Of a stretch of 64,000 nt of DNA, positions 25,748 through 35,058 are shown one piece after another. Source of the stretch: Pantoea eucalypti. GTDB taxonomy: Bacteria; Pseudomonadota; Gammaproteobacteria; Enterobacterales; Enterobacteriaceae. The stretch lies in the NCBI RefSeq assembly GCF_009646115.1, contig NZ_CP045721.1, forward strand, positions 1-64,000, read 5' to 3'. How positions within the stretch are numbered: the first letter of the stretch is position 1; the number at the start of each line of letters is the position of its first letter. The position numbers and the translations under genes were made by a program. The notes under the pieces were generated by a model. That model saw only the letters and a list, made by a program, of their open reading frames with translations, was not told where the DNA came from and did not search any database.

Positions 25748-26842
25748 CTATCTGCTTCTGACTTCATCCAGCGTTTCCAGCGTGCCCGAATGCCAGACCT
25801 GTATGTTATTGCGACCGGCGCGCTTAACCTGATAAAGCGCTTCATCAGCGCATCTCAGCCATTGATGGATTGATTCCGCATCACTTGCCGGTGCAATTCC
25901 AATACTCACCGAGCACTGAAAAGTGGGAGACGCTGGCAGCCGCAGCAGCGCAATGCCCTGTTTAATCTGCTCTGCCAGCAGCGTAATGCTGGCTTCGTCT
26001 GCATCCCGCACAATGACGCATAACTCATCACCCCCGAAACGGGCAGGAATATCTTTCAGTCCGACGCTATTACGAAGCAGTGCCGAGATCTCTGCCAGTA
26101 GAAAGTCACCAGCCTCATGCCCAAAGGTGTCATTCACCTGCTTGAAATGATCAACGTCCAGCAGCATTAGCCAGGCTTTACCCTCACCTCGCTGGGTGCG
26201 CAAAAACTCACTTTCCAGACGCTGCTCAAACAGACGTCGATTTGGGATTTTCAGCCCGGGATCCATCAGTGCAATACGTTCCAGCTCGCGGTTCTTTTTG
26301 CGCAGACTCAGGGTCAGATTATGTGACACCACGCTGAGTGCCAGCAGATATCCGCTGGCCAGCGGCAAGGTCAGCCAGACGGTACGGGTACTGAAATTAA
26401 GCAGAATGGGCGCCTTTTCCACCAGCCAGGCCAGCATGAAGGTAAACAGAAAAGCCTTTATTGCGGATTTCAGCTGAACCCAGCCCCCAGCCGAATAGCG
26501 ATCGGAGATCAGCACCGCCATGATAATAATTGAGGGCAACGGGCTGAGCGCCATGTTTGCAACCCAGAATCCGCCAAAGGCGGCATCCAGCGTTAAACTT
26601 TTGCGTTCAAATCCAGTGGGGTCGCGGGATCGCAACGCCAGTCGGTACGCTGCATAAGGCCAGACAAACGCATTAGTAAACAATAAGGCGCAGAGCTGCG
26701 GGCACATTCCCATCTCCATCAGGACAGAAAGAATGGGCAGAAAACAAAGAAAGGTACCAAGCTGGCGCATCATAAACATTCGCCGGACAAATCGCGTCGA
26801 ACGTCGCTTCAGTTGTACATCATCGGGGGTGTAATAATTCAT
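25748..26842 (-). CDS. diguanylate cyclase with MASE2-like membrane sensor (DgcC/AdrA-like)
   Basis: 364 residues. About six membrane segments in the first 180 residues (starting RRMFMMRQLGTFLCFLPIL) match the MASE2 layout of AdrA/DgcC. The GGDEF domain (about 195-360) has DVDHFKQVNDTFGHEAGD and the active site RFGGDEL, with Leu instead of the usual final Phe. No RxxD inhibitory site is obvious just before it. It should make c-di-GMP. It is convergent with the map paralog. Confidence 0.9.
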   Translation of the reverse strand: MNYYTPDDVQLKRRSTRFVRRMFMMRQLGTFLCFLPILSVLMEMGMCPQLCALLFTNAFVWPYAAYRLALRSRDPTGFERKSLTLDAAFGGFWVANMALSPLPSIIIMAVLISDRYSAGGWVQLKSAIKAFLFTFMLAWLVEKAPILLNFSTRTVWLTLPLASGYLLALSVVSHNLTLSLRKKNRELERIALMDPGLKIPNRRLFEQRLESEFLRTQRGEGKAWLMLLDVDHFKQVNDTFGHEAGDFLLAEISALLRNSVGLKDIPARFGGDELCVIVRDADEASITLLAEQIKQGIALLRLPASPTFQCSVSIGIAPASDAESIHQWLRCADEALYQVKRAGRNNIQVWHSGTLETLDEVRSR

Positions 26843-27030
26843 ACGCGTACTGAAGCAGTTACAGGTCAGGTAAGTTTATCGGTAAATGAAGAAAAATTGT
26901 GAATTATTTGCAGATTATTCTTATTGCCTGTACGCGAGTTAATTAAAAGGTGTAATTAACTTACGGGACTGGAAACAGCGGTGAGAGATTGCCACGCGTC
27001 GTGAATAACGCGCGGCATCTCTGATGCAGA

Positions 27031-27339
27031 TTATCTGCGGCCTTTAACGATTGAGGCAGACCAGTTGAAATCGCTGACTTCACTGGCGGTCAATGAAGAG
27101 GGCTTCTTTTTACGAAGCGGCTTTTTCTGCGCTTTTAGCGCCAGCGCTTTTTCCTTCTCCAGTTTACTGGTCATGACGATCTGACGTGCTTCACTATTAA
27201 ATTCTTTTTCTTTCTTACTATCAGGCTCTTTACCGGTTCGTTGACGGTACTTCTCTGCAAGTCCGTTGTAGGTTTGCTCGACGGCCAGACGTTCATCAGC
27301 GTTGAACTGATCAATGGAAATCATCTTCTTATCGTTCAT
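27031..27339 (-). CDS. small charged conserved hypothetical protein
   Basis: 102 residues, very rich in Lys, Glu and Gln, predicted largely helical and soluble (ERLAVEQTYNGLAEKYRQRTG, then KEKEFNSEARQIV). The C-terminal third is strongly basic (LKAQKKPLRKKKPSS). It could bind nucleic acid, but this is only a composition-based guess. AGGA lies about ten bases before the ATG. I do not recognise the family with certainty. Confidence 0.65.
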   Translation of the reverse strand: MNDKKMISIDQFNADERLAVEQTYNGLAEKYRQRTGKEPDSKKEKEFNSEARQIVMTSKLEKEKALALKAQKKPLRKKKPSSLTASEVSDFNWSASIVKGRR

Positions 27340-27568
27340 AGCGGCATGTCCTGTGGCGAGTTATTCAGGCAAGTGTACCGCATTTGCCGTTCGTTAATGC
27401 AGGGAATGGCATTAATCCGTCGACGTGATAGTTTCATGAGCCTTCCGGCAGGACAAATACGCCTGATCCTATTCGTAAGCCTGACTCAATCAGGTTTCTC
27501 TCTTAATATTAAACTAATGTTCATCAGGTTTAATGGTAGTGACCACGTACCGCCAGAGAGCAGAACCA

Positions 27569-27793
27569 ATGATAAGAGAGACCGATCGCCTGTCACAGGC
27601 ATTATTACGGCGGCATGGGATTGGCATTAAACAGAAACGCATACACTTCAGAGGCAGAGATCTGCTGTTTCAGTTGCATAACGCCCGCTATGATGTTTTC
27701 AATGGTGACCGCTGTATTGCGACTGTAGAAACTAACAATATCAACGAAGCCATTAAGCAGTTTAAAGCGCTGGATAACCCTGATGAGAAATAA
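27569..27793 (+). CDS. small hypothetical protein
   Basis: About 74 residues from ATG 27569 (MIRETDRLSQALLRRHG). A basic first half is followed by a beta-like stretch (FQLHNARYDVFNGDRCIATV) and a helix (NNINEAIKQFKAL). The frame is open back to 27533. No membrane segment or signal peptide. Family not recognised. Confidence 0.5.
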   Translation: MIRETDRLSQALLRRHGIGIKQKRIHFRGRDLLFQLHNARYDVFNGDRCIATVETNNINEAIKQFKALDNPDEK

Positions 27794-28098
27794 CCCTGCC
27801 TGATCATGACCTGTTTCAGAGGGATCACGCCGTCAGAAACGTGTGCGTTGTGGTGCAGGATAATCAGGATGGTCGAAGTTTCGAGGGTCTGTAAGAAGGT
27901 ATATGGCGTGCAGCACCCGATAACGCCATTGCAGCCCTGCAGCACGATCAGCCGATGCGGCTTGAAAATGAATGCCGCACAATCGTTTGCAACGAAATCA
28001 ATGGAAAGCAGCCTGTTGCGCCTGTCTACCCGATAAGCCGGAGAGTGTTCATCCGGTTCAACCCCAAATTTAGTGTTAATTCAACCGGTGCTGATTAG
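27787..28098 (+). pseudogene. possible decayed gene interrupted by one TAA
   Basis: One frame reads through about 100 codons (DHDLFQRDHAVRNVCVVVQD, later MRLENECRTIVCNEINGKQP) and is broken only by TAA at 27892-27894. There is no clear start or ribosome site and no recognised family, so this is a weak call. It is the only content seen between the small hypothetical gene and the membrane protein gene. Confidence 0.3.
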
Positions 28099-28130
28099 AA
28101 TAAAGCAAACTCCCCGAATACAGGTTTCTG

Positions 28131-28817
28131 ATGAAAATCACCATTCACAAAGAAGATGAGCTGTTTATGCAAAACTTCTTTGATGCACCCTGCCACACTC
28201 TCGAAACAGAATCGCCGCAGGCTCAAAAAATTCAGCAATCTCTTCAGCTGGCCATTCAGCAAAAAGGTGCAGAGGCCTATGGCGACTGGAAACGTAGCCT
28301 GACATTTCTGCTGCTGTTTCTCTTTCTGTATGCTGCGCTGGGTGCTTCATTGACGCTTGATCTCAGCGCCCCGGGCACGGGCCATAAAAGTATTGCCTAT
28401 GCGCTGGAAGCGATTCCGGTACTTATCGCCTTCTCCGGTTTCTTCATCTCTATTCTCTATCTTTTCCTGACTCGCGCCAGTGCGCGTAAACAGCGTAATT
28501 GGGAAAAGACGATTCTGGTGCTGGAGAAATACGCCATCGGAAACCTGTTCAAGGTGACACACAGCCAGGGTGGCGGCACCAGCAATTATTCCGTGCCTAA
28601 TCTCTCCATTTCACTGGCGATGTTTATCTGTGTAACCTGGCTGGTGATTTATAACTATCTTACATTCACCACCAGCGGTGTATTCGGTAGTGTGATTTCG
28701 CTGTTCATCAGCACCATGGTGTATGTGATTCTGGATATTCAGTTGCTTAAGCCTTTCATCCATGTGATGGATAAAGAGGAATCAGAAAAGCGTGACGCGG
28801 ATAAAGAACAGGATTAA
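28131..28817 (+). CDS. inner-membrane protein of unknown function
   Basis: 228 residues with five likely membrane segments: near residues 58-78, 95-115 and 160-178, and a final pair near 183-205. The N-terminal 55 residues and the acidic tail (DKEESEKRDADKEQD) are cytoplasmic or soluble. A run of aromatic and basic residues (RKQRNWEKTILVLEKYA) sits between helices. I do not recognise the family. A rho-independent terminator follows within 25 bases. Confidence 0.75.
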   Translation: MKITIHKEDELFMQNFFDAPCHTLETESPQAQKIQQSLQLAIQQKGAEAYGDWKRSLTFLLLFLFLYAALGASLTLDLSAPGTGHKSIAYALEAIPVLIAFSGFFISILYLFLTRASARKQRNWEKTILVLEKYAIGNLFKVTHSQGGGTSNYSVPNLSISLAMFICVTWLVIYNYLTFTTSGVFGSVISLFISTMVYVILDIQLLKPFIHVMDKEESEKRDADKEQD

Positions 28818-28840
28818 CCAGGATCTTCTGCGGTGTCAGA

Positions 28841-28872
28841 ATACCCGGCCACTGTGAGCCGGGTATTTTTTT
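28841..28872 (+). terminator. rho-independent terminator
   Basis: Stem ATACCCGGC with GCCGGGTAT, 8-base loop, then a run of T. It ends the transcript of the membrane protein gene. Confidence 0.85.
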
Positions 28873-29014
28873 GCCACAAACTGGCCATTGTTACTGGCAG
28901 GCCCATTTTTGCAGCGAATTCAATGAAACGCGAAACGAACACAACCTTTGTATGTTGTAACTATATGACGGCCTTATTATACCCCATTTAGCGCTGACGA
29001 ATCTCCGCCAGAAA

Positions 29015-29033
29015 GCCCGCTTTGATAGCGGGC
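29015..29033 (-). terminator. probable terminator of the alcohol dehydrogenase gene
   Basis: Stem GCCCGCT with AGCGGGC and a 5-base loop just after the stop. On the minus strand it is followed by TTTCT. Confidence 0.65.
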
Positions 29034-29042
29034 CTGCCGTCA

Positions 29043-30092
29043 TTACCAGTGAGTTTTCTGCATATCGATAACGAAACGGTATTTCACGTCACCAATCAGC
29101 ATACGTTCAAAGGCTTTTTCAACGTCGTCACCGGTGATCATCTCAACGTCAGCCGTGATGTTGTGCTGACCGCAGAAGTCGAGCATCTGCTGCGTCTCCT
29201 TAATGCTGCCAATTGAGGTGCCGCTAATACTCAGGCGGCGAAACACCATTGGGGTGACATTCGGTGACTTATGCGGTTGATCGGGGATGCCGACCAGCAC
29301 CAGCTGACCATTAGTTTTCAGCGCATTGAGGTAAGGATCGAGATCATGAGCCGCAGCCACACAGTCCAGAATGATATCCAGGGAGGCCTGACACGCTGCC
29401 ATTTGTGCCGTGTCTCGCGAGATGACCACGTTTTTAGCACCCAGACGGCGCGCATCCGCCCCTTTTGCAGGAGAAGTGGTAAACAGAGTGACTTCTGCAC
29501 CCAATGCGCTGGCGAGCTTAACCGCCATGTGTCCCAGTCCGCCAAGGCCGATAACACCTACGCGGTCGCCTGCTTTAACATTAAAATGCTGCAACGGTGA
29601 CCAGACAGTCACACCTGCACACAACAGCGGTGCCACAGCGCTCAGCGCCAGATTGTTGGGTACCGTCACCACAAAATGCTGGTTGACAATGACATGCTGC
29701 GCATACCCGCCAAAGGTGGTATTGCCAGTGTATTTGTCGGTGCCGTTATAGGTTGGTGTGAAGCCCGCTTCACAATATTGCTCTTCCTGCTGCTGGCAAA
29801 AATGGCATTCACGGCATGAATCGACCATAACACCCACGCCTACGGTATCTCCGACAGAAAAGCGTGTGACATTGTCACCTTTATCCACCACGCGTCCTAC
29901 AATCTCATGACCGGGAACCAGTGGATAGCGGCTCACGCCCCATTCATTCCGTGCCATATGAAGGTCAGAATGACAGACGCCACAATACAGGATTTCGATT
30001 TTGACATCGTCAGCCTGCACGTCACGTAACTCAATCTGACCCGCCTTTAACGGTTGATCTGACTGGGTGGCTACCAGCGCGTTAATTTTCAT
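29043..30092 (-). CDS. zinc-dependent alcohol/aldehyde dehydrogenase, YahK-like
   Basis: 349 residues of the cinnamyl-alcohol-dehydrogenase group. Catalytic zinc site CGVCHSDLH and PGHEIVG, structural zinc cysteines in SCRECHFCQQQEEQYC, and cofactor loop GLGGLGHMAVKLA are all intact. E. coli YahK, an NADPH-dependent aldehyde reductase, is the closest relative I recognise. It is divergent from an HxlR regulator, a common arrangement in which the regulator senses reactive aldehydes or quinones and derepresses the reductase. Confidence 0.92.
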   Translation of the reverse strand: MKINALVATQSDQPLKAGQIELRDVQADDVKIEILYCGVCHSDLHMARNEWGVSRYPLVPGHEIVGRVVDKGDNVTRFSVGDTVGVGVMVDSCRECHFCQQQEEQYCEAGFTPTYNGTDKYTGNTTFGGYAQHVIVNQHFVVTVPNNLALSAVAPLLCAGVTVWSPLQHFNVKAGDRVGVIGLGGLGHMAVKLASALGAEVTLFTTSPAKGADARRLGAKNVVISRDTAQMAACQASLDIILDCVAAAHDLDPYLNALKTNGQLVLVGIPDQPHKSPNVTPMVFRRLSISGTSIGSIKETQQMLDFCGQHNITADVEMITGDDVEKAFERMLIGDVKYRFVIDMQKTHW

Positions 30093-30202
30093 CTGTTGCC
30101 TCTTCTCATCTGATGGTCGTAAAGAAAGCGGCCCACTATAGACATGCAGGAACCTGTTTGGTAGTAGTTACCTTTTGGTTACCATGAATGTGAGGAGAGA
30201 CT

Positions 30203-30607
30203 GTGCCGGTCTGGGTTGAAGGAAAACTTTATTTTTATGCGGACTCACCACCACGTCGCCTGCTTGAGCTCTTTTCCGTGAAATGGAGCACGATGGTGCT
30301 GCATGCGCTTTATCACTGGCCGGAAAATCGGGCGCGCACAGGGGAACTGGAGCGCAGCCTGCAGGGAATTTCAAAGAAGATGCTGATTCAGACGCTGCGC
30401 GAGCTTGAGCAGCGCGGGCTGGTGTCGCGTCATGTCTGGCAGGTTGTCCCGCCGAAAGTGGAGTACAGCCTTACACCACTCGGCCATACCTTTGCAGAAC
30501 CGATTGAGCAGATGTATGAATGGGGTCTGGAGAATCAGGCTGCGCTGGATGAAATGGAAAATCATGCGCGCAGCCATCAGGAGAGTGGCGGAGATGACCG
30601 CCAGTGA
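30203..30607 (+). CDS. HxlR-family winged-helix regulator
   Basis: 134 residues. The HxlR core is clear: KWSTMVLHALYHWPE, then ELERSLQGISKKMLIQTLRELE, then the wing VPPKVEYSLTPLG. GTG 30203 is chosen for GAGGAGA upstream. It faces away from the YahK-like gene across 110 bases. The stretch around 30160-30184 contains repeated GGTTACC/GTTACC elements that could be its operator. Confidence 0.9.
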   Translation: MPVWVEGKLYFYADSPPRRLLELFSVKWSTMVLHALYHWPENRARTGELERSLQGISKKMLIQTLRELEQRGLVSRHVWQVVPPKVEYSLTPLGHTFAEPIEQMYEWGLENQAALDEMENHARSHQESGGDDRQ

Positions 30608-30620
30608 TGCACGTTACGGA

Positions 30621-31442
30621 TTAATCGAACGGGAATTCGCGCGCCAGCACGCGCGCAATCACATTTAGCGCGCCTTCGTCGTTGTTGCTCTGTGTCTGAT
30701 AGTGCGCCACGGCGGCGACAGCCTCAGCAGCATTTGCCATCGAGAAGCTATAGCAGGCCTGACGCAGCATCTCAATGTCATTGGCGCTGTCACCAATCGC
30801 CAGCACTTCACAGTCACTGATGCCCCACTTTTCCTGTAGTAGCGCAATGCCGTGTGCTTTATGGCAACCGGGAATGATGAGATCGATAAAGCCAAAGCCG
30901 CTGGAGACCGGATGCATAATGTTTTCCAGCTCGCCAAGTGTGGCGTGCAGTCTTTGCAGCAGTGCATTTACGCCTTCGTGCTCCAGCTTCAGCGAGAACT
31001 TGAAAATGGTGTCGTCGATGGCATAAAGGTCATCACGCTTTTCGAGTCGGTGATAATGGTTTGCCAGTTGCGCCATCATCTCGTCTGAAGCGGATGCATG
31101 CACATACGCACCATTACGTCCGCAGACCACAACCGCGATGTCGGGTTCATGCGCCAGGATATCGAGGATCTTATGCACTTTCTCCTGCGCTAACTCGCCG
31201 CAGAAAATCTCTTCATTGCAGTCCGAAACCCACGCACCATTTTCTGCCACAAACGCGATTTCATCTTTAATGTCGGGAAAATAGCGCTGGAGCTGGTAGT
31301 ACTGATTCCCGCTCGCCACCACAAAACGAATGCCCTTCTGCTTCAGCAGCGCATACTGACGTGAAAACCGCTGGACGTTGTACTGCTTATTATCGTCCAG
31401 AAAGGTGCCGTCCATATCCACCGCAATCATCTTAACCGCCAT
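30621..31442 (-). CDS. ybiV: HAD-family sugar phosphatase YbiV/SupH
   Basis: 273 residues, close to the E. coli protein. HAD motif I is VDMDGTFLDD. VASGNQYYQL and FVAENGAWV follow, and motif IV is AIGDSANDIEML. The cap domain includes SGFGFIDLIIPGCHKAHGI, typical of this Cof-type subgroup. It dephosphorylates sugar phosphates in the cytoplasm. ATG 31442 (MAVKMIAVD) is chosen by alignment with the E. coli start. The frame extends to 31499. It is divergent from ybiU, its usual E. coli neighbour. Confidence 0.92.
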   Translation of the reverse strand: MAVKMIAVDMDGTFLDDNKQYNVQRFSRQYALLKQKGIRFVVASGNQYYQLQRYFPDIKDEIAFVAENGAWVSDCNEEIFCGELAQEKVHKILDILAHEPDIAVVVCGRNGAYVHASASDEMMAQLANHYHRLEKRDDLYAIDDTIFKFSLKLEHEGVNALLQRLHATLGELENIMHPVSSGFGFIDLIIPGCHKAHGIALLQEKWGISDCEVLAIGDSANDIEMLRQACYSFSMANAAEAVAAVAHYQTQSNNDEGALNVIARVLAREFPFD

Positions 31443-31696
31443 TTCGCCTGCCCCTTTACGTTCGCCGTTCTGTCCTTTCGGCTGATTGATTTGATTCATA
31501 AAGCTTACTCGCTGTGTGGATTAATGAGAATGCAAATAGTGACATTGCTAACGGATTTCAGAGCGTTCCGGTTCATCAGTTGTGTTAGCGCGCACGGTTT
31601 ATGTCGTTAAAAGAATGTTAAGCTCAACGACAAATTACGAATGAAGATTATTTAAATTACATTCGAAACTCAACCATGACGATAAAGGAGCAGAAT

Positions 31697-32962
31697 ATGA
31701 TCCGTGATGAAACCCTGGCTACGCCATTACCTGACGACGTCAAAACCGCTATCCGCAAAATGAAACAGCAGTTACGTCAACAAATCGGCGATGTTGATGC
31801 TCTGTTCAAACAGGTCTGCGACAACATCACCACTGCCATTGCGCAGGCAAAAACAGAGGAAGCGCAAACCGGCACGGCCTGGCCGGTCGTGCCAATGCAG
31901 GACATTACTGAAGGAAAGGTTTCAGATGAAACCCGGTTGCTGATTAAACGTCGCGGTTGTGTGGTGATTAAGCAGCATTTTGCACGAAATCAGGCTCTGG
32001 CCTGGGATAAGTCGATGCTCGACTATCTGGATCACAATCATTTTGATGAACAGTATCGTGGGCCCGGTGATGACTTTTTTGGCACCCTGGCTGCCTCCCG
32101 CCCTGAAATCTATCCCATCTACTGGTCGCAGGCGCAAATGCAGGCGCGGCAGAGCCCGGCAATGGCAGAGGCACAATCTTTTCTTAACCGGCTATGGACG
32201 TTTAATTCCCAGGGCAAGCAGTGGTTTGATCCGGATGTCAGCGTTATCTATCCCGATCGCATCCGTCGTCGCTTGCCGGGTACAACCTCTAAAGGCCTGG
32301 GTGCCCACACCGATTCAGGAGCACTTGAACGCTGGTTGCTGCCCGCTTATCAGCAGGTTTTCAGTAAGCTGTTCCACGGTGAATTTGCCGCATACGATCC
32401 CTGGGACGCGGCTCACCGTACCGACGTAAACGAATATGATCTGCCAGGCACCACCAAATGTTCTGTGTTTCGCACCTTTCAGGGCTGGACCGCGCTCTCC
32501 GATATGATCCCCGGCCAGGGCCTGTTGCATGTGGTGCCGGTGCCGCAGGCGATGGCTTACGTTTTGCTGCGTCCGCTGCTTTCGGATGTGCCTGAAGATG
32601 AGTTGTGCGGTGTGGCGCCGGGTCGGGTATTGCCCGTGAATGAACAGTGGCATCCGCACCTGATTGCCGGGCTCTGTTCAATACCGGCTCTTGAGGCGGG
32701 TGATTCCGTGTGGTGGCACTGTGATGTGATTCACGCTGTTGCACCGGTTGAGAACCAACAAGGCTGGGGCAACGTGATGTATATCCCCGCAGCACCGATG
32801 TGTGAGAAAAACCGCGCTTATGCCCGTCGTGTTGCAGAGGCGCTGGAGCAGGGACGTTCACCGGCCGATTTCCCGCCTGAAGACTATGAAGCAGAATGGG
32901 AGCAACGTTTCATGCCGGAAGATCTCAACCTCAATGGCCGACGGTCTCTGAATTTAGCCTGA
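31697..32962 (+). CDS. ybiU: YbiU, DUF1479 protein
   Basis: 421 residues, the same length as E. coli YbiU and near-identical in long stretches (SMLDYLDHNHFDEQYRGPGD, FFGTLAASRPEIYPIYWSQA, GDSVWWHCDVIHAV). The HTD and later WHCDVIH segments look like a 2-oxoglutarate/iron oxygenase-type facial triad (His-x-Asp ... His), consistent with ideas about DUF1479, though the substrate is unknown. ATG 31697 has AAGGAG six bases ahead. An upstream in-frame ATG at 31676 lacks one. Confidence 0.93.
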   Translation: MIRDETLATPLPDDVKTAIRKMKQQLRQQIGDVDALFKQVCDNITTAIAQAKTEEAQTGTAWPVVPMQDITEGKVSDETRLLIKRRGCVVIKQHFARNQALAWDKSMLDYLDHNHFDEQYRGPGDDFFGTLAASRPEIYPIYWSQAQMQARQSPAMAEAQSFLNRLWTFNSQGKQWFDPDVSVIYPDRIRRRLPGTTSKGLGAHTDSGALERWLLPAYQQVFSKLFHGEFAAYDPWDAAHRTDVNEYDLPGTTKCSVFRTFQGWTALSDMIPGQGLLHVVPVPQAMAYVLLRPLLSDVPEDELCGVAPGRVLPVNEQWHPHLIAGLCSIPALEAGDSVWWHCDVIHAVAPVENQQGWGNVMYIPAAPMCEKNRAYARRVAEALEQGRSPADFPPEDYEAEWEQRFMPEDLNLNGRRSLNLA

Positions 32963-33038
32963 CGCAACCCCGCGTCGCGCACCGGCGCGGGATAATCCCT
33001 GTTACACTGCCTCTTTTATTTAACGGCGAAGCGCGATT

Positions 33039-33788
33039 ATGAACCCGCGACATCATCAGATCATTCAATTAGTTAATGACAGGGGCAGCGTAACTGTCAG
33101 TGAACTGGCGCAGCATACCGGAGTTTCGGAAGTGACGGTGCGCCAGGATCTGACACTGCTGGAACGTGATCGGCTGCTTCGCCGGGTTCATGGCTCTGCG
33201 CTGGCACTGGATAGCGATAACGTCGGCACCCGCATGAATACCCGTTATTCTACCAAGCAGGCGCTGGCACGACATGCGGCCAGCCTGGTGCAGGCGGGTG
33301 AGTCGGTTTTCATCGAAGGGGGCAGTACCAATGCGCTGCTGGCGCGGGCGCTGGCCGATCGTGCGGACCTTACGCTGATTACCGTCAGCCACTATATTGC
33401 CCAGCTTCTGCGTGAGGCTGCCTGTGAAGTGATTGTGCTTGGCGGATTATTGCAGAAAAGCAGTGAATCCGTTGTGGGTCCGCTGACGCGTTATTCCATT
33501 CAGCAGGTCCATTTTCACAAAGCGTTTGTTGGTGTGGATGGCTGGCATCCGGAGACGGGTTTCACCGGCCGCAATATGCTGCGCTGTGATGTGGTAGATG
33601 CAGTGCTGGCGAAAGGCGCTGAAAGCTATGCGCTGACTGACGCGTCTAAATTTGGTCAGATTCACCCCTATCCGCTCTCATCCGGCTTTCAGGTCGGGCA
33701 TGTAATTACTGATGAGACACTGGATTCCGCGACGGTCGTGCAACTCAGCGAACAGGGGATCGAGGTGATACAGATCGCGACAGGTTAA
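33039..33788 (+). CDS. yciT: DeoR-family regulator YciT
   Basis: 249 residues, as in E. coli YciT. The DeoR HTH (SVTVSELAQHTGVSEVTVRQDL) occupies the first 50 residues. The sugar-phosphate sensor domain includes FIEGGSTNALLARAL, SESVVGPLTRYSIQQVHFHK and VGVDGWHPETGFTGR. YciT has been linked to osmotic stress control in E. coli. It is monocistronic and overlaps the convergent ascG stop by four bases. Confidence 0.9.
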   Translation: MNPRHHQIIQLVNDRGSVTVSELAQHTGVSEVTVRQDLTLLERDRLLRRVHGSALALDSDNVGTRMNTRYSTKQALARHAASLVQAGESVFIEGGSTNALLARALADRADLTLITVSHYIAQLLREAACEVIVLGGLLQKSSESVVGPLTRYSIQQVHFHKAFVGVDGWHPETGFTGRNMLRCDVVDAVLAKGAESYALTDASKFGQIHPYPLSSGFQVGHVITDETLDSATVVQLSEQGIEVIQIATG

Positions 33789-34801
33789 GCCGACCAGGGG
33801 CCTTTAGTCACGGAGTCCCGCATCATCAGGCTGGCCGTGAAAGGCGCCTGAGTCTGCCAGTCACCCCCGTCCAGCATGGTTACCAGCCGGTTGATCGTCT
33901 CGTCGATCATTTCTGTGACCGGTAGCTTCATACTCGATAATGACGGCGTGATATAGGGTGCCAGCGGGATATCATCAAAGCCTATTACCGAGACCTGATC
34001 GGGTACTGCAATGTTGCACTCGGTCAGGCGTTTGATTGCACCAATCGCCATCTCATCATTACTCGCCACCAGCGCAGTAAATGACACGTTGCGCTCAAGG
34101 AGCGTGTCGACGGCTGCCATACCGCTCTGCGCCGTCCATTTACCCGCCACAATATGGCGGTCGTCAGCGTTAAGGCCCTTTGCCGCCAGCGCAGCACGAT
34201 AACCGTTAAGGCGCTCAACGCCGGTCGGGGAATCCTGCGAACCGGTAATAAATGCGATATCGCGGTGTCCCTGGTTCAGCAGATAGCCCACGGCCGTGGC
34301 ACTGCTGGCGTGCTGATCGCTGTAAATGCAGTAGCTGTGGTTGACGCGCAGCCGCCGGTTAATAACCAGAATGGGCTGTTTGTGGCTGGAGATAATCGCA
34401 TCCAGCGCGTCAATGCTGAGGAAGCGCGGATAGATGATGATGCCGTCACAGCGCAGATCGAGCAGAAACTGAATGGCCGCCTCTTCCTGCCTGGCGGTGT
34501 GCTTGCCGTCCGCCAGAATCAGCTGACGGCCCTGCTGCTCCATCATGCGTGCGGAGTGGGCCATTAACTCAGTAAAGTAGCTGCCGCTGTAAAGCGTGTT
34601 GGTGATGACCAGTCCGATTGTCTGAGACGTTTTTGTCGCCAGATTGCGGGCCAGCAAATTAGGCCGATACCCGGTTTCTGCAATCGCCTTCAACACCCTT
34701 TCACGTTTTTCCTGTCCGACGTAGCCATTACCGGAGAGCACACGTGACACTGTCGCTTTTGAAACGCCCGCCTTAATTGCTACTTCCTGAATCGTTGTCA
34801 A
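33785..34801 (-). CDS. ascG: LacI-family repressor AscG
   Basis: 338 residues. The HTH (VAIKAGVSKATVSRVLSGNGYV) and RPNLLARNLATKTSQTIGLV match E. coli AscG closely, as do LILADGKHTA, CDGIIIYPRFLS and the effector-domain end. It represses the ascFB genes that lie divergently, and the perfect operator palindrome between them fits. Binding of a beta-glucoside derivative should relieve repression. Confidence 0.93.
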   Translation of the reverse strand: MTTIQEVAIKAGVSKATVSRVLSGNGYVGQEKRERVLKAIAETGYRPNLLARNLATKTSQTIGLVITNTLYSGSYFTELMAHSARMMEQQGRQLILADGKHTARQEEAAIQFLLDLRCDGIIIYPRFLSIDALDAIISSHKQPILVINRRLRVNHSYCIYSDQHASSATAVGYLLNQGHRDIAFITGSQDSPTGVERLNGYRAALAAKGLNADDRHIVAGKWTAQSGMAAVDTLLERNVSFTALVASNDEMAIGAIKRLTECNIAVPDQVSVIGFDDIPLAPYITPSLSSMKLPVTEMIDETINRLVTMLDGGDWQTQAPFTASLMMRDSVTKGPWSA

Positions 34802-34976
34802 TGTGATGCTCCTTTGCTACGTCGTCCTGCAGTCTACCTAAGCCTCTCAATATTGGAAATATTTACCCGGTATGTATACGCACATCATCACATTTAGCAG
34901 GTGATGCACTTCACAAAATAGAAATCTGCCCGATTTATACTCTTGTCGCCGAACGTAAAGACCTTCATGATTTTGT

Positions 34977-34988
34977 GAAACCGGTTTC
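34977..34988. promoter_or_regulatory. AscG operator
   Basis: GAAACCGGTTTC is a perfect 12-base palindrome of the type bound by AscG and other LacI-family repressors. It lies 70 bases before the ascF start and 175 bases before ascG. Confidence 0.75.
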
Positions 34989-35058
34989 CTATTTGTCTGC
35001 TTGCAGGCATTAAAAACATAAAAATTTTGACCGATTTACCCTACAGAGAAGAGCGATC

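Noticed and set aside
32361..32861. 166-codon minus-strand frame inside ybiU
   Set aside because: Antisense shadow; ybiU matches its E. coli homolog along its length.
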